Assembly: GCA_051870875.1 (NCBI GenBank)
Contig: JBJECG010000048.1
Location: 1 to 27,502, forward strand
Direction: 5' to 3'
Origin: Aphodosoma sp051870875
Lineage (GTDB): Bacteria; Bacteroidota; Bacteroidia; Bacteroidales; Paludibacteraceae
DNA length: 27,502 nucleotides
Shown: piece after piece, positions 17,344-24,770 of the stretch
Position numbering within the stretch: position 1 is the stretch's first letter
Layout: the number at the start of each line of letters is the position of its first letter
Notes under the pieces: generated by a model
Told to the model about the DNA's origin: nothing
What the model saw: the letters and a program-made list of their open reading frames with translations, nothing else
Databases searched by the model: none
Translations under genes and position numbers: made by a program

Positions 17344-17811
17344 TCAATTCTTTTGAGCCAGCATCTGGATATCCGTACCTTGCAATGTCTTGTCCGATGA
17401 AGTGCTTTTGCCGGATATGCTGAGGTAGATGATGATAGTGTTGTCAAACACCTCGCCGCGGGCGGAAACGTCGACACTGTATGTCTCCAGGTCTACGGTC
17501 ATGGTGCGCGTGAATGGGTCGATGTGCAGGGCCTTTTCTGATGCGGTGCCGCGTGCGGTGCAGACCCCTCCGCCGCTTTGGTTGAATGTCAGCAACAAAT
17601 CGTTGCCGTCGTGCAAGCTCACCAGTTCCAATATGCCGGTCTCGGTGAGTGTATGCGACCGCACTGAGGCTGACGGATCGGTTACAGATACGATACCGGA
17701 GGCCTTGTAGCGATAAGCACCTTTGATGCTATGTACCGAGGCATCTTCCTTACAACCGAAGCATACTAACATAACTGCACATAAGAGTGTGCTTTGAAAA
17801 AACTTTTTCAT
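17344..17811 (-). CDS. Small lipoprotein, first gene of the export operon
   Basis: A 155-residue predicted lipoprotein: MKKFFQSTLLCAV signal peptide and a lipobox VCFGC with the lipidated Cys at 20. The mature part is rich in beta-strand-like, Thr/Ser-rich segments (YRYKASGIVSVTDPSA, TRTMTVDLETYSVDV), suggesting a lipocalin-like or small beta-barrel domain, but I do not recognise a family. The frame is open far upstream to 18045, but that extension crosses the regulatory region and lacks a signal peptide, so ATG 17811 is chosen. Its place directly before tolC suggests it helps the exporter, perhaps as a periplasmic or outer-membrane substrate-binding factor (inference). Confidence 0.75.
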   Translation of the reverse strand: MKKFFQSTLLCAVMLVCFGCKEDASVHSIKGAYRYKASGIVSVTDPSASVRSHTLTETGILELVSLHDGNDLLLTFNQSGGGVCTARGTASEKALHIDPFTRTMTVDLETYSVDVSARGEVFDNTIIIYLSISGKSTSSDKTLQGTDIQMLAQKN

Positions 17812-18007
17812 ACTGTAAAAACATTTTGTTAAATCCGTATTCACAGGGCACAAAATATATGCCAGGTGCAAAATATCATATTCAAATAGCCTTATATCGT
17901 ATTTGATATTTCCTCTAAAGACGTTTTTTATATCAAAAAAGGAAATATGAAACATGTGACAGGAACATTTTTTGCTGCATAAATTACGTAATTTAATGAT
18001 ATGGCCT
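17812..18007. promoter_or_regulatory. Divergent regulatory region between lipoprotein/tolC operon and araC-type gene
   Basis: AT-rich, with several repeats seen directly: two direct copies of CAAAATAT at 17851-17858 and 17869-17876 (18 bp apart), the inverted pair ATATTTCCT/AGGAAATAT (17906-17914 and 17940-17948), and an overlapping inverted pair TTTGATAT/ATATCAAA (17902-17909 and 17930-17937). These are candidate operators for the divergent AraC-family regulator. No perfect TAnnTTTG -7 box was found on either strand; TATATTTTG on the minus strand near 17851-17859 is the closest. Confidence 0.5.
17981..17994. promoter_or_regulatory. Perfect 14-bp palindrome AAATTACGTAATTT
   Basis: The 14 bases are identical to their reverse complement and end 1 bp before ATG 17996 (13 bp before ATG 18008) of the AraC-type gene. 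This position suits autoregulation or a site for a dimeric repressor. It is the only long perfect palindrome in the divergent region. Function is inferred. Confidence 0.5.
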
Positions 18008-18874
18008 ATGACACAACAGACAGATGACATATTTTTGTCGGACAATCTGGACCAACTCTTTCAGACGCACCGCACGGAAAACAACGGGTGGCTGAGTCTG
18101 CTTTATTGCCGCAAAGGTGGCATGCAGGTGACCATCAATGACATCCGATACCAGGTATATGCACATGACGCGGTATGTTGCCTGCCGTCATTTATACTCG
18201 GCGAATATATGCGTACGCCTGATTTTGAGAGCGACATACTCTGTGTGAGCATGAATTTTTATCGTGACATTATGAACGACTGTTTCCGGAGAGAGCCGCA
18301 ATGGATAGAAAAGCAGCAGTATCTGGACCAACATCCGATTTGGGCGTTGGATGACTTCCAATGCGAGTTGCTCAATTCGTATCTGCATCTGCTGCAACTT
18401 TATCTGCGCTGCGACCAGGATTTCTACCGTCAGGAGATAAGCCGGGCCATAGCCCGTGCCGCCACGTTGGAGGTGATGAGCATTGTGGAAAAGAAAATGG
18501 ATGCTATACAGACGCATCAGGAGGGGGAAAAGCATGTGTGCAGGCAGACATGCAACGATAGTGCGGTACGGGCTTTTTTCGGGTTGCTTCGGCGGAATGA
18601 CTACACGATACAACCTGTGCAGTGGTATGCCGACCAAATGCATATAAGTGCAAAATATCTGTCGGCGTTGTGTAAACGGCGAACAGACAAGACGGCTTCG
18701 CAATGGATAGCCTATTTCACGGTGGAAGAGGCAAAACGGCATCTCCTCAACTCTGATGCCACGATCAAAGAAATTGCTTTCTGTCTGGGTTTTGCCGACA
18801 GCAGTTTTTTCTGCCAATATGTCCGCAAACATACGGGGAAGACACCGTTGATGATAAGACGGCAGCGCGGTTGA
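18008..18874 (+). CDS. AraC-family transcriptional regulator
   Basis: 288 residues. The N-terminal cupin-like sensor (LLYCRKGGMQVTINDIRYQV) is followed by a helical linker and a C-terminal double helix-turn-helix: VQWYADQMHISAKYLSALCK for the first, and ATIKEIAFCLGFADSSFFCQYVRKHTGKTP for the second, the classic AraC signature. It is transcribed divergently from the export operon and is its most likely regulator. ATG 17996 is an alternative start four codons earlier; ATG 18008 leaves the palindrome at 17981-17994 in the leader. The effector is unknown. Confidence 0.9.
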   Translation: MTQQTDDIFLSDNLDQLFQTHRTENNGWLSLLYCRKGGMQVTINDIRYQVYAHDAVCCLPSFILGEYMRTPDFESDILCVSMNFYRDIMNDCFRREPQWIEKQQYLDQHPIWALDDFQCELLNSYLHLLQLYLRCDQDFYRQEISRAIARAATLEVMSIVEKKMDAIQTHQEGEKHVCRQTCNDSAVRAFFGLLRRNDYTIQPVQWYADQMHISAKYLSALCKRRTDKTASQWIAYFTVEEAKRHLLNSDATIKEIAFCLGFADSSFFCQYVRKHTGKTPLMIRRQRG

Positions 18875-19055
18875 TTGCGTTTGCTCGGTTTTGCCTGGTG
18901 TGTCCATGCCTGTCATTTGCAGGATTCAGGTCTGCCTCAGTAGGGGCGCGTAGCTCTGCCATATCGGATAATAATGTGGTGGTTTGGAGAAAGCGGATAT
19001 TGTGGACCCCGATGATTGACAGGATGGCGGGTGGGCTGGAGTGGAAGACTTCAAT

Positions 19056-19082
19056 ATCGTGAATCTTTTGGGGATTCACGAT
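19056..19082 (+). terminator. 10-bp perfect hairpin between the AraC gene and the queuosine operon
   Basis: ATCGTGAATC (19056-19065) and GATTCACGAT (19073-19082) are exact complements with a 7-nt loop (TTTTGGG). No U-run follows, and it ends 9 nt before the -33 box of the next promoter. It could end araC transcription or be an operator for yhhQ. The stretch 18875-19055 before it holds no gene that I can support. Confidence 0.5.
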
Positions 19083-19091
19083 ACGCTCGTA

Positions 19092-19122
19092 TTGTACGGG
19101 TGGAAATAATGTATTACCTTTG
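19092..19122 (+). promoter_or_regulatory. Bacteroidetes-type promoter of the queuosine operon
   Basis: A -33 TTG at 19092-19094 and a -7 box TACCTTTG (TAnnTTTG consensus) at 19115-19122, separated by 20 bp, the usual spacing for the Bacteroidetes primary sigma factor. Transcription should start near 19128, which gives a leader of about 220 nt before yhhQ. Confidence 0.65.
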
Positions 19123-19241
19123 CACTGCGGGAACAGGAAGTTCTGTAGCCGGCACGCAGTCTCATGTTATCTGACTGTCTCTGGCAAAGACGATTCCTGT
19201 TTTCCATTGCATCTTCATAATGTCTTCAGGATATTATGAGC

Positions 19242-19272
19242 CGTGTGCTTGGTCAACCACGTAAAAAACAAG
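19242..19272 (+). promoter_or_regulatory. Candidate preQ1-I riboswitch aptamer (H-type pseudoknot)
   Basis: Seen in sequence: P1 CGTG (19242-19245) pairs with CACG (19258-19261); P2 CTTG (19248-19251) pairs with CAAG (19269-19272); the strands are joined by an A-rich loop TAAAAAA (19262-19268). This is the minimal preQ1-I architecture. Compared with the Thermoanaerobacter tengcongensis aptamer, the three preQ1-contacting bases have equivalents: U right after P1 (19246), C right before the 3' strand of P1 (19257, in AAC) and A before the P2 strand (19268). It sits in the leader of yhhQ-queC-queD-queE, where a preQ1 sensor is expected. P1 is only 4 bp, one shorter than usual, so a search with the Rfam preQ1 model is the deciding test. 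Confidence 0.6.
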
Positions 19273-19277
19273 TGTTT

Positions 19278-19326
19278 CGGGTTATGTGCCGTGCAGGTTT
19301 TCCTGTCGGGGAAAACCCGGTCTGCA
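19278..19326 (+). promoter_or_regulatory. Competing hairpins: possible expression platform for yhhQ
   Basis: Hairpin A: GTTTTCC (19297-19303) with GGAAAAC (19310-19316), extended by TGCAG (19292-19296) with CTGCA (19322-19326) and followed by GAATTTTTATTG, so it resembles a terminator. Hairpin B: CGGGTT (19278-19283) with AACCCG (19314-19319). The two share 19314-19316 and exclude each other, as an anti-terminator and terminator would. Hairpin B begins 5 nt after the putative aptamer. How ligand binding would choose between them is inferred. Confidence 0.45.
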
Positions 19327-19348
19327 TGAATTTTTATTGCCGCTTTTT

Positions 19349-20038
19349 ATGAAACAAACTTACTCTGCCGCTTTTATGGTGCTGGGTATCGTGTGCAGTG
19401 TTTGTCTTGTCTTGTCCAATATTTTGGCTGTCAAACAGTTCGATATCCATTTGTTTGGCCTGACATTTCCGTCAACGGCCGGATTGATAGTATTCCCTGT
19501 GTCGTATATCATTAATGATTGTATCAGCGAAGTCTGGGGGTACCGCAGCACACGTTTTATAATATGGATAGCGTTTGCTGTCAATCTGTTGGCAGTTGTT
19601 ATGTTCCGGATATCTGTTGCACTTGCGCCATCGCCGCATTGGGCAGGCATGCAATCTGCGTATGCTTCGGTGCTTGCCCAGACTCCGCGTATAGCATTGG
19701 CTTCCATGACGGCTTTTCTGATAGGATCGTTTCTCAATGCCTATGTTATGAGCCGGATGAAGCTGTTGCAGCGTGGCCGTAGGTTCTGGCTTCGGGCAGT
19801 GGCGTCCACATTGGTTGGTGAGCTGGCTGATACGTTCGTGTTTACTTGTCTGGCTTTTGCCGGAGTCATACCTTTGGATGTGGTGATGAACATAGTCCTT
19901 ACCGAGACAGTGCTGAAAACACTTTTCGAGATCATGTTTCTGCCGGTTACGGCACGGGTGGTGCATTTCGTGAAGATGCATGAGGCAACCGATGTCTACG
20001 ACAGTAAAATATCGTATAACCCCTTTTCCTTGAAATGA
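19349..20038 (+). CDS. yhhQ: YhhQ-family queuosine precursor (preQ0/preQ1) transporter
   Basis: A 229-residue inner-membrane protein of the YhhQ/VUT family, with about six hydrophobic segments and the typical core GLIVFPVSYIINDCISEVWGY. It imports queuosine precursors. The frame is open from 19286, but ATG 19349 gives MKQTYSAAFMVLGIVC, the usual family N-terminus, and excludes the terminator-like hairpin. It is the first gene of the operon, 6 nt before queC. Having both the transporter and the de novo genes implies that the cell can both salvage and make the precursor. Confidence 0.9.
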   Translation: MKQTYSAAFMVLGIVCSVCLVLSNILAVKQFDIHLFGLTFPSTAGLIVFPVSYIINDCISEVWGYRSTRFIIWIAFAVNLLAVVMFRISVALAPSPHWAGMQSAYASVLAQTPRIALASMTAFLIGSFLNAYVMSRMKLLQRGRRFWLRAVASTLVGELADTFVFTCLAFAGVIPLDVVMNIVLTETVLKTLFEIMFLPVTARVVHFVKMHEATDVYDSKISYNPFSLK

Positions 20039-20044
20039 CAGGAT

Positions 20045-20704
20045 ATGAACAGAACCAAAGCACTCGTCGTTTTCAGTGGAGGTCAGGATTCCACGACTTG
20101 CCTTTATTGGGCGAAACGGCATTTTTCAGAAGTTTGTGCCATCACATTCCTTTACGGACAAAAGCATGCCAGGGAAGTGGATGTGGCCATTGCCATTGCG
20201 GCCGAAGCCGGTGTGCCGTGCCGTTGCATGGATGTTTCATTCATATCGCAGTTGGCCGGCAGTGCGCTGACCGACACATCGGTGGTTATGGACCAGACGA
20301 AACCGGCCGGTACACCCCCAAATACATTTGTCCCGGGACGTAACCTGTTCTTCTTGTCTGTAGCTGCCGTATATGCCAGGGAGCATGGAATCGGCGATAT
20401 TGTGACCGGTGTGTCGCAAACTGATTTTTCCGGATATCCGGATTGCCGCGATTCATTTGTACGGTCGCTCAATGTGTCCCTCAATCTTGCTATGGACTGG
20501 CAGTTTGTCATCCACACTCCGCTCATGTGGCTTGACAAGGCGGAAACATGGGCGTTGGCCGACGAGTTGGGTATCTTTGAACTTGTACGGCGGCGTACGC
20601 TTACATGCTACAACGGAGTGGTAGGTGACGGTTGCGGGCATTGTCCTGCCTGTCATCTGCGTCGTGCGGGTTTGGAACGGTATTTGCAGCACCGTAAAGA
20701 ATGA
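20045..20704 (+). CDS. queC: 7-cyano-7-deazaguanine (preQ0) synthase QueC
   Basis: 219 residues. The N-terminal PP-loop SGGQDS (residues 11-16) binds ATP. The C-terminal zinc site is Cys188 in LTCYNG plus Cys197, 200 and 203 in GCGHCPACHLR. QueC converts CDG (7-carboxy-7-deazaguanine) with ammonia and ATP to preQ0. It overlaps the next gene by ATGA (4 nt), so translation is coupled. No QueF (preQ0 reductase) or Tgt gene is in the window. Confidence 0.96.
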   Translation: MNRTKALVVFSGGQDSTTCLYWAKRHFSEVCAITFLYGQKHAREVDVAIAIAAEAGVPCRCMDVSFISQLAGSALTDTSVVMDQTKPAGTPPNTFVPGRNLFFLSVAAVYAREHGIGDIVTGVSQTDFSGYPDCRDSFVRSLNVSLNLAMDWQFVIHTPLMWLDKAETWALADELGIFELVRRRTLTCYNGVVGDGCGHCPACHLRRAGLERYLQHRKE

Positions 20705-21555
20705 CTAATGACAAATGTTTTATGAGTGCAGAAGTTAAAAAAGTCGTGTCGGTGAGCTTTTCCCCCACACGTTCATCCTATACTGTGGCCCGTTCCATAT
20801 CAGAAGGCACAAATCTTCCGGTTGTCGAGTTTGATGTCACCCATACAGCGTTGGAGCCGCTTGAACTTTCATCCGACACTCTCCTTGTATTGGCTATGCC
20901 TGTGTATGGAGGGGCGATACCTGACATTGCCAAAGAAAGAATTAAGGCATTGAAAGGAAATGGCACTCCAAGTGTAATCGTAGCCGTGTATGGCAACCGT
21001 AATTTTGACAAAGCCCTTTTGCAGATGCGTGATTTCATTGCAGAAAGGGGCTTTGTGGCAGTGGCGGCAGGCGCTTTTGTAGGTGAACATTCCTACAGTA
21101 CGGATGCTTTCCCGATAGCCGTAGGTCGTCCGGATGCCGAAGACAGGGCTGATGCCCGCAAGTTTGGTGCGGCCGTAATAGGGAAATTATATGATGATGG
21201 AATCCGTCCTGTTGTTGTGGAGGGGGTAAAGGCCGGATGTTCGGGGTTGTCAAATGTCTTGGGATTTGCGCGGTTTGTGTTGGGGTATCGTCGCCGGCAG
21301 AAGAAAAATCCGCAGAAAACAGCCGTTGAAACCGATGCTTCGTTGTGTACGGGATGCGGTATCTGTGTGGAAGTATGTCCTGTAGATGCAATTGCTCCCG
21401 GAGCTGAGACAAAAACTGATATGGCAAAATGTATCCGTTGCTGTGCCTGTGTGAAGAATTGTCCGGTCAAAGCACGTAAGTTCGATTCCCCGTTCGCTCC
21501 TGTCCTGTCAAAATATTTTGCAAAACAAAAACGTAACGTGGTATGTACAAAATAA
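20701..21555 (+). CDS. Flavodoxin-like/4Fe-4S ferredoxin fusion (EFR1 type) within the queuosine operon
   Basis: 284 residues. Residues 14-180 form a flavodoxin-like fold with an FMN phosphate loop (SFSPTRSSYTVA, about 19-30) and the LAMPVYGGAIPDIA segment. Residues 212-258 carry two 4Fe-4S motifs: Cys216/219/222/226 (CTGCGICVEVCP) and Cys244/247/250/254 (CIRCCACVKNCP). This layout is that of EFR1-family electron carriers. Overlaps of 4 nt with queC and 13 nt with queD show that it is translated as part of the pathway. QueE, a radical-SAM enzyme needing low-potential electrons, lies two genes on, so this protein is a good candidate for its donor (inference). ATG 20722 is a possible second start. 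An unrelated housekeeping role remains possible. Confidence 0.88.
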   Translation: MTNDKCFMSAEVKKVVSVSFSPTRSSYTVARSISEGTNLPVVEFDVTHTALEPLELSSDTLLVLAMPVYGGAIPDIAKERIKALKGNGTPSVIVAVYGNRNFDKALLQMRDFIAERGFVAVAAGAFVGEHSYSTDAFPIAVGRPDAEDRADARKFGAAVIGKLYDDGIRPVVVEGVKAGCSGLSNVLGFARFVLGYRRRQKKNPQKTAVETDASLCTGCGICVEVCPVDAIAPGAETKTDMAKCIRCCACVKNCPVKARKFDSPFAPVLSKYFAKQKRNVVCTK

Positions 21556-21875
21556 AGAAGCGATTGGAAATCAGTGCTGCCCACTATCTGACACTCGACT
21601 ATACTTCGAAGTGTACCGGGCTGCACGGGCATAACTGGCTGGTAGATGTATATCTGTGCAGTGAAACGCTCAACAGTGCGGGCATGATAATGGATTTTGC
21701 CGATATAAGGCGTCTTGTGGTGGAGCCGCTCGACCATAAAGTACTCAATGATGTGCTGCCGTTCAACCCCACTGCCGAAAACATAGCCCGCCATATATGT
21801 GATATTTTGCAGCCGTACTGTTACCGTGTGGATGTGGAAGAAAGCAGCCATAATATGGCAAGCTATTGTAGATAA
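21543..21875 (+). CDS. queD: 6-carboxy-5,6,7,8-tetrahydropterin synthase QueD
   Basis: A 110-residue member of the PTPS family. The three zinc histidines are His14 (SAAHYL), His28 and His30 (GLHGHNW), with the catalytic Cys24 (SKCTGLHGH). The catalytic LDHKVLND motif and the C-terminal Glu (VDVEESSHNMASY) are also present. It converts 7,8-dihydroneopterin triphosphate to CPH4, the QueE substrate. The length is slightly short, as in many Bacteroidetes QueD proteins, but all active-site parts are kept. It overlaps the ferredoxin fusion by 13 nt and queE by 1 nt (TAATG). Confidence 0.94.
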   Translation: MYKIKKRLEISAAHYLTLDYTSKCTGLHGHNWLVDVYLCSETLNSAGMIMDFADIRRLVVEPLDHKVLNDVLPFNPTAENIARHICDILQPYCYRVDVEESSHNMASYCR

Positions 21876-22567
21876 TGGCAGGACGTATGGATTATCCGGT
21901 TGTTGAAATATTCCGTAGCATCGACGGTGAGGGGATCCGCAGCGGCAGACTGGCCCAGTTTATACGTCTGGCCGGGTGCAATCTCAGTTGTTGTTATTGT
22001 GATACACGCTATGCCTGGGATGCTTCGTCCGGGCGGGTCGCTTTCACACGTATGACCGCCGGTGATATAATTTCAGCCTTGCGCCACGATATCCCGAATG
22101 TTACCGTTACCGGAGGTGAACCGCTCCTCTCTGTCGGTGTATCTGCTTTGCTTGAATGTTTGGTTGCGGAAGGTTTCCGCCTGAATGTCGAAACCAACGG
22201 GGCAGTTGACATTTTGCCGTACCGTGATATCGTATCCGGAAATTCGTTTTTTACCATTGACTACAAGTTGCCGTCGTCTGGCATGGAGCAAAGCATGGTG
22301 CGCGACAATTATTTTCATCTCCGTGATACCGATGTGGTTAAATTTGTAGTAGGCGATGACGGCGACATACAGCCTATGCTGGACTTGATAGCTGATATGG
22401 AGCGTAGTTACACCGTTATGCCGCATATTTATGTAGGTGTGGTCTGGGGAAAATACGGGGCGGACCGGATTGTCGACATCATGTTGCGCGAGCCGCTGTT
22501 GCACGAAGCGGTATTGCAGCTTCAGTTGCATAAGTTCGTCTGGCATCCCGACAAACGGGGAGTATGA
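21875..22567 (+). CDS. queE: 7-carboxy-7-deazaguanine synthase QueE
   Basis: A 230-residue radical-SAM enzyme that rearranges CPH4 to CDG, the ring contraction step of queuosine synthesis. The SAM cluster is Cys35, Cys39 and Cys42 in AGCNLSCCYCDT, and the N-terminal SIDGEGIRSGRLAQFIRLAG is the QueE signature. VTVTGGEPLL carries the GGE motif for SAM binding. The C-terminal KFVWHPDKRGV is also typical. Cys40 is an extra cysteine inside the cluster loop. The start ATG overlaps the queD TAA. It needs a reduced flavodoxin or ferredoxin, which the fusion protein encoded upstream may supply. Confidence 0.95.
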   Translation: MAGRMDYPVVEIFRSIDGEGIRSGRLAQFIRLAGCNLSCCYCDTRYAWDASSGRVAFTRMTAGDIISALRHDIPNVTVTGGEPLLSVGVSALLECLVAEGFRLNVETNGAVDILPYRDIVSGNSFFTIDYKLPSSGMEQSMVRDNYFHLRDTDVVKFVVGDDGDIQPMLDLIADMERSYTVMPHIYVGVVWGKYGADRIVDIMLREPLLHEAVLQLQLHKFVWHPDKRGV

Positions 22568-22674
22568 CCTGCGAAAATCGGAATCGGCTGGCAATGGTGT
22601 ATTCAGCATCCGTCTGATATCTGCCAAGCGGCCTTCCATTATTGTTGCGAATTAAATCAAAAACCGGGTACAAC

Positions 22675-23091
22675 ATGGATATCATCGGAAAGTTCAATGA
22701 CGGGGACTGGAAAGACAAAGCTTCGGCGTATATCGGCAACACCCGTAAAACCGGCAAACTGCTTTCAAAAGTGAACCGGATGCTGTCGAAAACCGGATTC
22801 AAACCTATGATCGATGACATAAGGCTGATATGCAGCTATGTCAGTGATGTAGTGTCAGGCAAGTACAAGGATTACAGTACTGCAAATCTTGTACTTGCCA
22901 TAGCCGGTCTGATTTATCTCGTAACGCCTGTCGACATTATACCTGATTTCCTGATACCATTCGGTTTTACCGATGATGTGGCAGTGTTGGCTTGGATACT
23001 TAAAACTGCAAAAGGGGAGCTGGACAGGTACAGGGACATCATGTCGTCCGAACGGCAGCAATCCCGGCAGACCCCTGATTCCTCAGAATGA
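22675..23091 (+). CDS. YkvA/DUF1232 family membrane protein
   Basis: 138 residues. The C-terminal half carries the DUF1232 signature VTPVDIIPDFLIPFGFTDD, with one or two hydrophobic segments (LVLAIAGLIYLVTPVDII and following). The N-terminal part is polar, Lys-rich and probably cytoplasmic. ATG 22675 is preferred over a TTG at 22642. The role of this family is unknown. The 107-nt gap after queE holds no visible promoter, so it may be co-transcribed with the queuosine genes, though a functional link is not shown. Confidence 0.85.
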   Translation: MDIIGKFNDGDWKDKASAYIGNTRKTGKLLSKVNRMLSKTGFKPMIDDIRLICSYVSDVVSGKYKDYSTANLVLAIAGLIYLVTPVDIIPDFLIPFGFTDDVAVLAWILKTAKGELDRYRDIMSSERQQSRQTPDSSE

Positions 23092-23132
23092 TACTTGCGG
23101 GCGGAGTCTTGCCGAGGCTGCAGATGTAGTTG

Positions 23133-23152
23133 TGCGTTCCCCCAAAAACGCA
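23133..23152. terminator. Weak hairpin in the ykvA/MFS convergent gap
   Basis: TGCGTT (23133-23138) and AACGCA (23147-23152) are complementary with an 8-nt loop, in the 79-nt gap between the converging ykvA-type and MFS genes. The stem is short and no strong U-run follows on either strand, so it is only a possible bidirectional terminator. Confidence 0.3.
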
Positions 23153-23170
23153 TATCGGGCAAATATATGG

Positions 23171-24769
23171 TCATATCGGAACCTTTCTTGTACGCACCAC
23201 ATGTTTTATACTGCGTCTGACGGTACTCCATTTCGGAAATATTGCAAACGGGCGCACATTGCCGTAGCCGGCCAGTATGGCCGACAACGCTGTCAAGGCG
23301 CATATCAGAAGCCATCCGTATATCTCTTTCATCGATACGACAAGTGCCTGCATCTGCACAATGCCGTAATACAGGTCTGCATCTGCAGGTGCAATATGCG
23401 GATTGAAGCGGGTGATGCCGGCTCCGAGCAGTGCAGCGTTACGTGCAACCGTATGACGCAGCAACTCACTGACAAGAGCCGGACCGAACGTAGCTCCTGC
23501 TACGGCTCCAGTAAATCCGTTTACGGCAAGAGCCTGTGGAAATACCATAAACGGAAGGCCGCTTTGCACAATGGAGGTGAGAAATACGATGGAAACAATC
23601 ACCGATGCCGCACCGCGGAAAAACAGCGGTATGGACAGCATCTCTTTTTCAACACCATAGTCAATGAAAAAATAAAACCATGCCAAATAGCATGAGGCAA
23701 GGGCAAATGCTATGGCTGTCATGCTCCTGTAACTCCATTTGCGCAGCGCGAATGTGAAATATGTAAATGCGCACCCGACAATAATTCCTGTAAAGACATA
23801 CCAGTTGAGGTCGATGATATTGGTGTCGTCAAAACCCAGTATCACAGCGGCATAACTGTGTTCAAACACATGTTCGGTTGATACAAGTGTGAAAAAGACA
23901 AGGTATACGATGGTAGCCCGTATCACGTTGCGGTTTTTCAATGTCATAAACGAGATGTATGGGTGATGCAGGAATGAGGCCCGCCACAAGTTGATGCCAA
24001 GACAAACGAGGCCTGTTATGGTTGCGCCCCTGATTTCACCGGCATCCCACCAATCGTAGAAATTGCCGTATACACAGACAAACGTAAAGCATAGCATGAA
24101 CCCTGCCCACAGGGCTGCTCCTATCCAGTCAATGCCTAACAGTGGGATGAACATGGGGCTGCGTACCGGCTTTACCAACAGCATCACCAGCACAATCATG
24201 ACGGCAAGCAATCCCACAATTATTATGTGCATGTATTCCCATTGTAAGAAGAAAGCAGTGTAGACAGTGGTTATACCGCCCAACTGTATGACGCTGTCGA
24301 CTATGATATATACGTAGCAGAAGAATATTGCCATGTCACGTACAGGTGTCAGCCACAGCTGTATGGTCGAATTGCATGCAAATGTGGCCTGCATTCTGAA
24401 CCATCCCGCCACGAAACAAGTGGCGGCCAGCACGGGCACATTGGTGGTATGGACGCAAATCACATTGGCTGCTATCAAAACTATGCAGGCGGCGATCAAC
24501 TGCGTCCGGGTGGAAAAGCGGAATTTGATGCGGAACATCACGGCGAAGTTTACAGACATGCCTGCCAACGAGGCATACCCTGCCATGAGAATGTCCTCAT
24601 GCATCAACGCTGTAGTCCCTGCCATATGTGATACAGCAGCAAGATATATGCCGCCTGAAAACTGGATTATCAGGACAAACAGTATGAACAGATACGGTTT
24701 CAGCCTGCGGGGAATGAAATCGGGAACTTCCGGTATATCGAATGCCCCTTGCTGAGTATGATTCGGCAT
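23171..24769 (-). CDS. MFS drug efflux transporter, EmrB/DHA2-like
   Basis: A 532-residue inner-membrane protein with about 14 hydrophobic segments, the number and length expected of the DHA2 (EmrB) group, for example LFILFVLIIQFSGGIYLAAV near the N-terminus and WLLICALTALSAILAGYG near the C-terminus. A central LLVKPVRSP loop separates the two halves. The start lies 1 nt after the stop of the HlyD gene, so it is translationally coupled. With the HlyD adaptor and TolC it forms a tripartite proton-driven exporter. The substrate (drug, bile acid or fatty acid) cannot be inferred. Confidence 0.88.
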   Translation of the reverse strand: MPNHTQQGAFDIPEVPDFIPRRLKPYLFILFVLIIQFSGGIYLAAVSHMAGTTALMHEDILMAGYASLAGMSVNFAVMFRIKFRFSTRTQLIAACIVLIAANVICVHTTNVPVLAATCFVAGWFRMQATFACNSTIQLWLTPVRDMAIFFCYVYIIVDSVIQLGGITTVYTAFFLQWEYMHIIIVGLLAVMIVLVMLLVKPVRSPMFIPLLGIDWIGAALWAGFMLCFTFVCVYGNFYDWWDAGEIRGATITGLVCLGINLWRASFLHHPYISFMTLKNRNVIRATIVYLVFFTLVSTEHVFEHSYAAVILGFDDTNIIDLNWYVFTGIIVGCAFTYFTFALRKWSYRSMTAIAFALASCYLAWFYFFIDYGVEKEMLSIPLFFRGAASVIVSIVFLTSIVQSGLPFMVFPQALAVNGFTGAVAGATFGPALVSELLRHTVARNAALLGAGITRFNPHIAPADADLYYGIVQMQALVVSMKEIYGWLLICALTALSAILAGYGNVRPFAIFPKWSTVRRSIKHVVRTRKVPI

Positions 24770-24770
24770 A

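Noticed and set aside
17812..18045. N-terminal extension of the small lipoprotein through the intergenic region
   Set aside because: The extension would cover the divergent promoter region and destroy the signal peptide and lipobox of the protein.
18871..19062. 63-codon + strand open frame after the AraC gene
   Set aside because: It needs a TTG start overlapping the araC stop, lacks recognisable features and runs into the hairpin before the next promoter.
22073..22639. 188-codon minus-strand open frame across queE
   Set aside because: It is antisense to the fully conserved queE and has no domain features.
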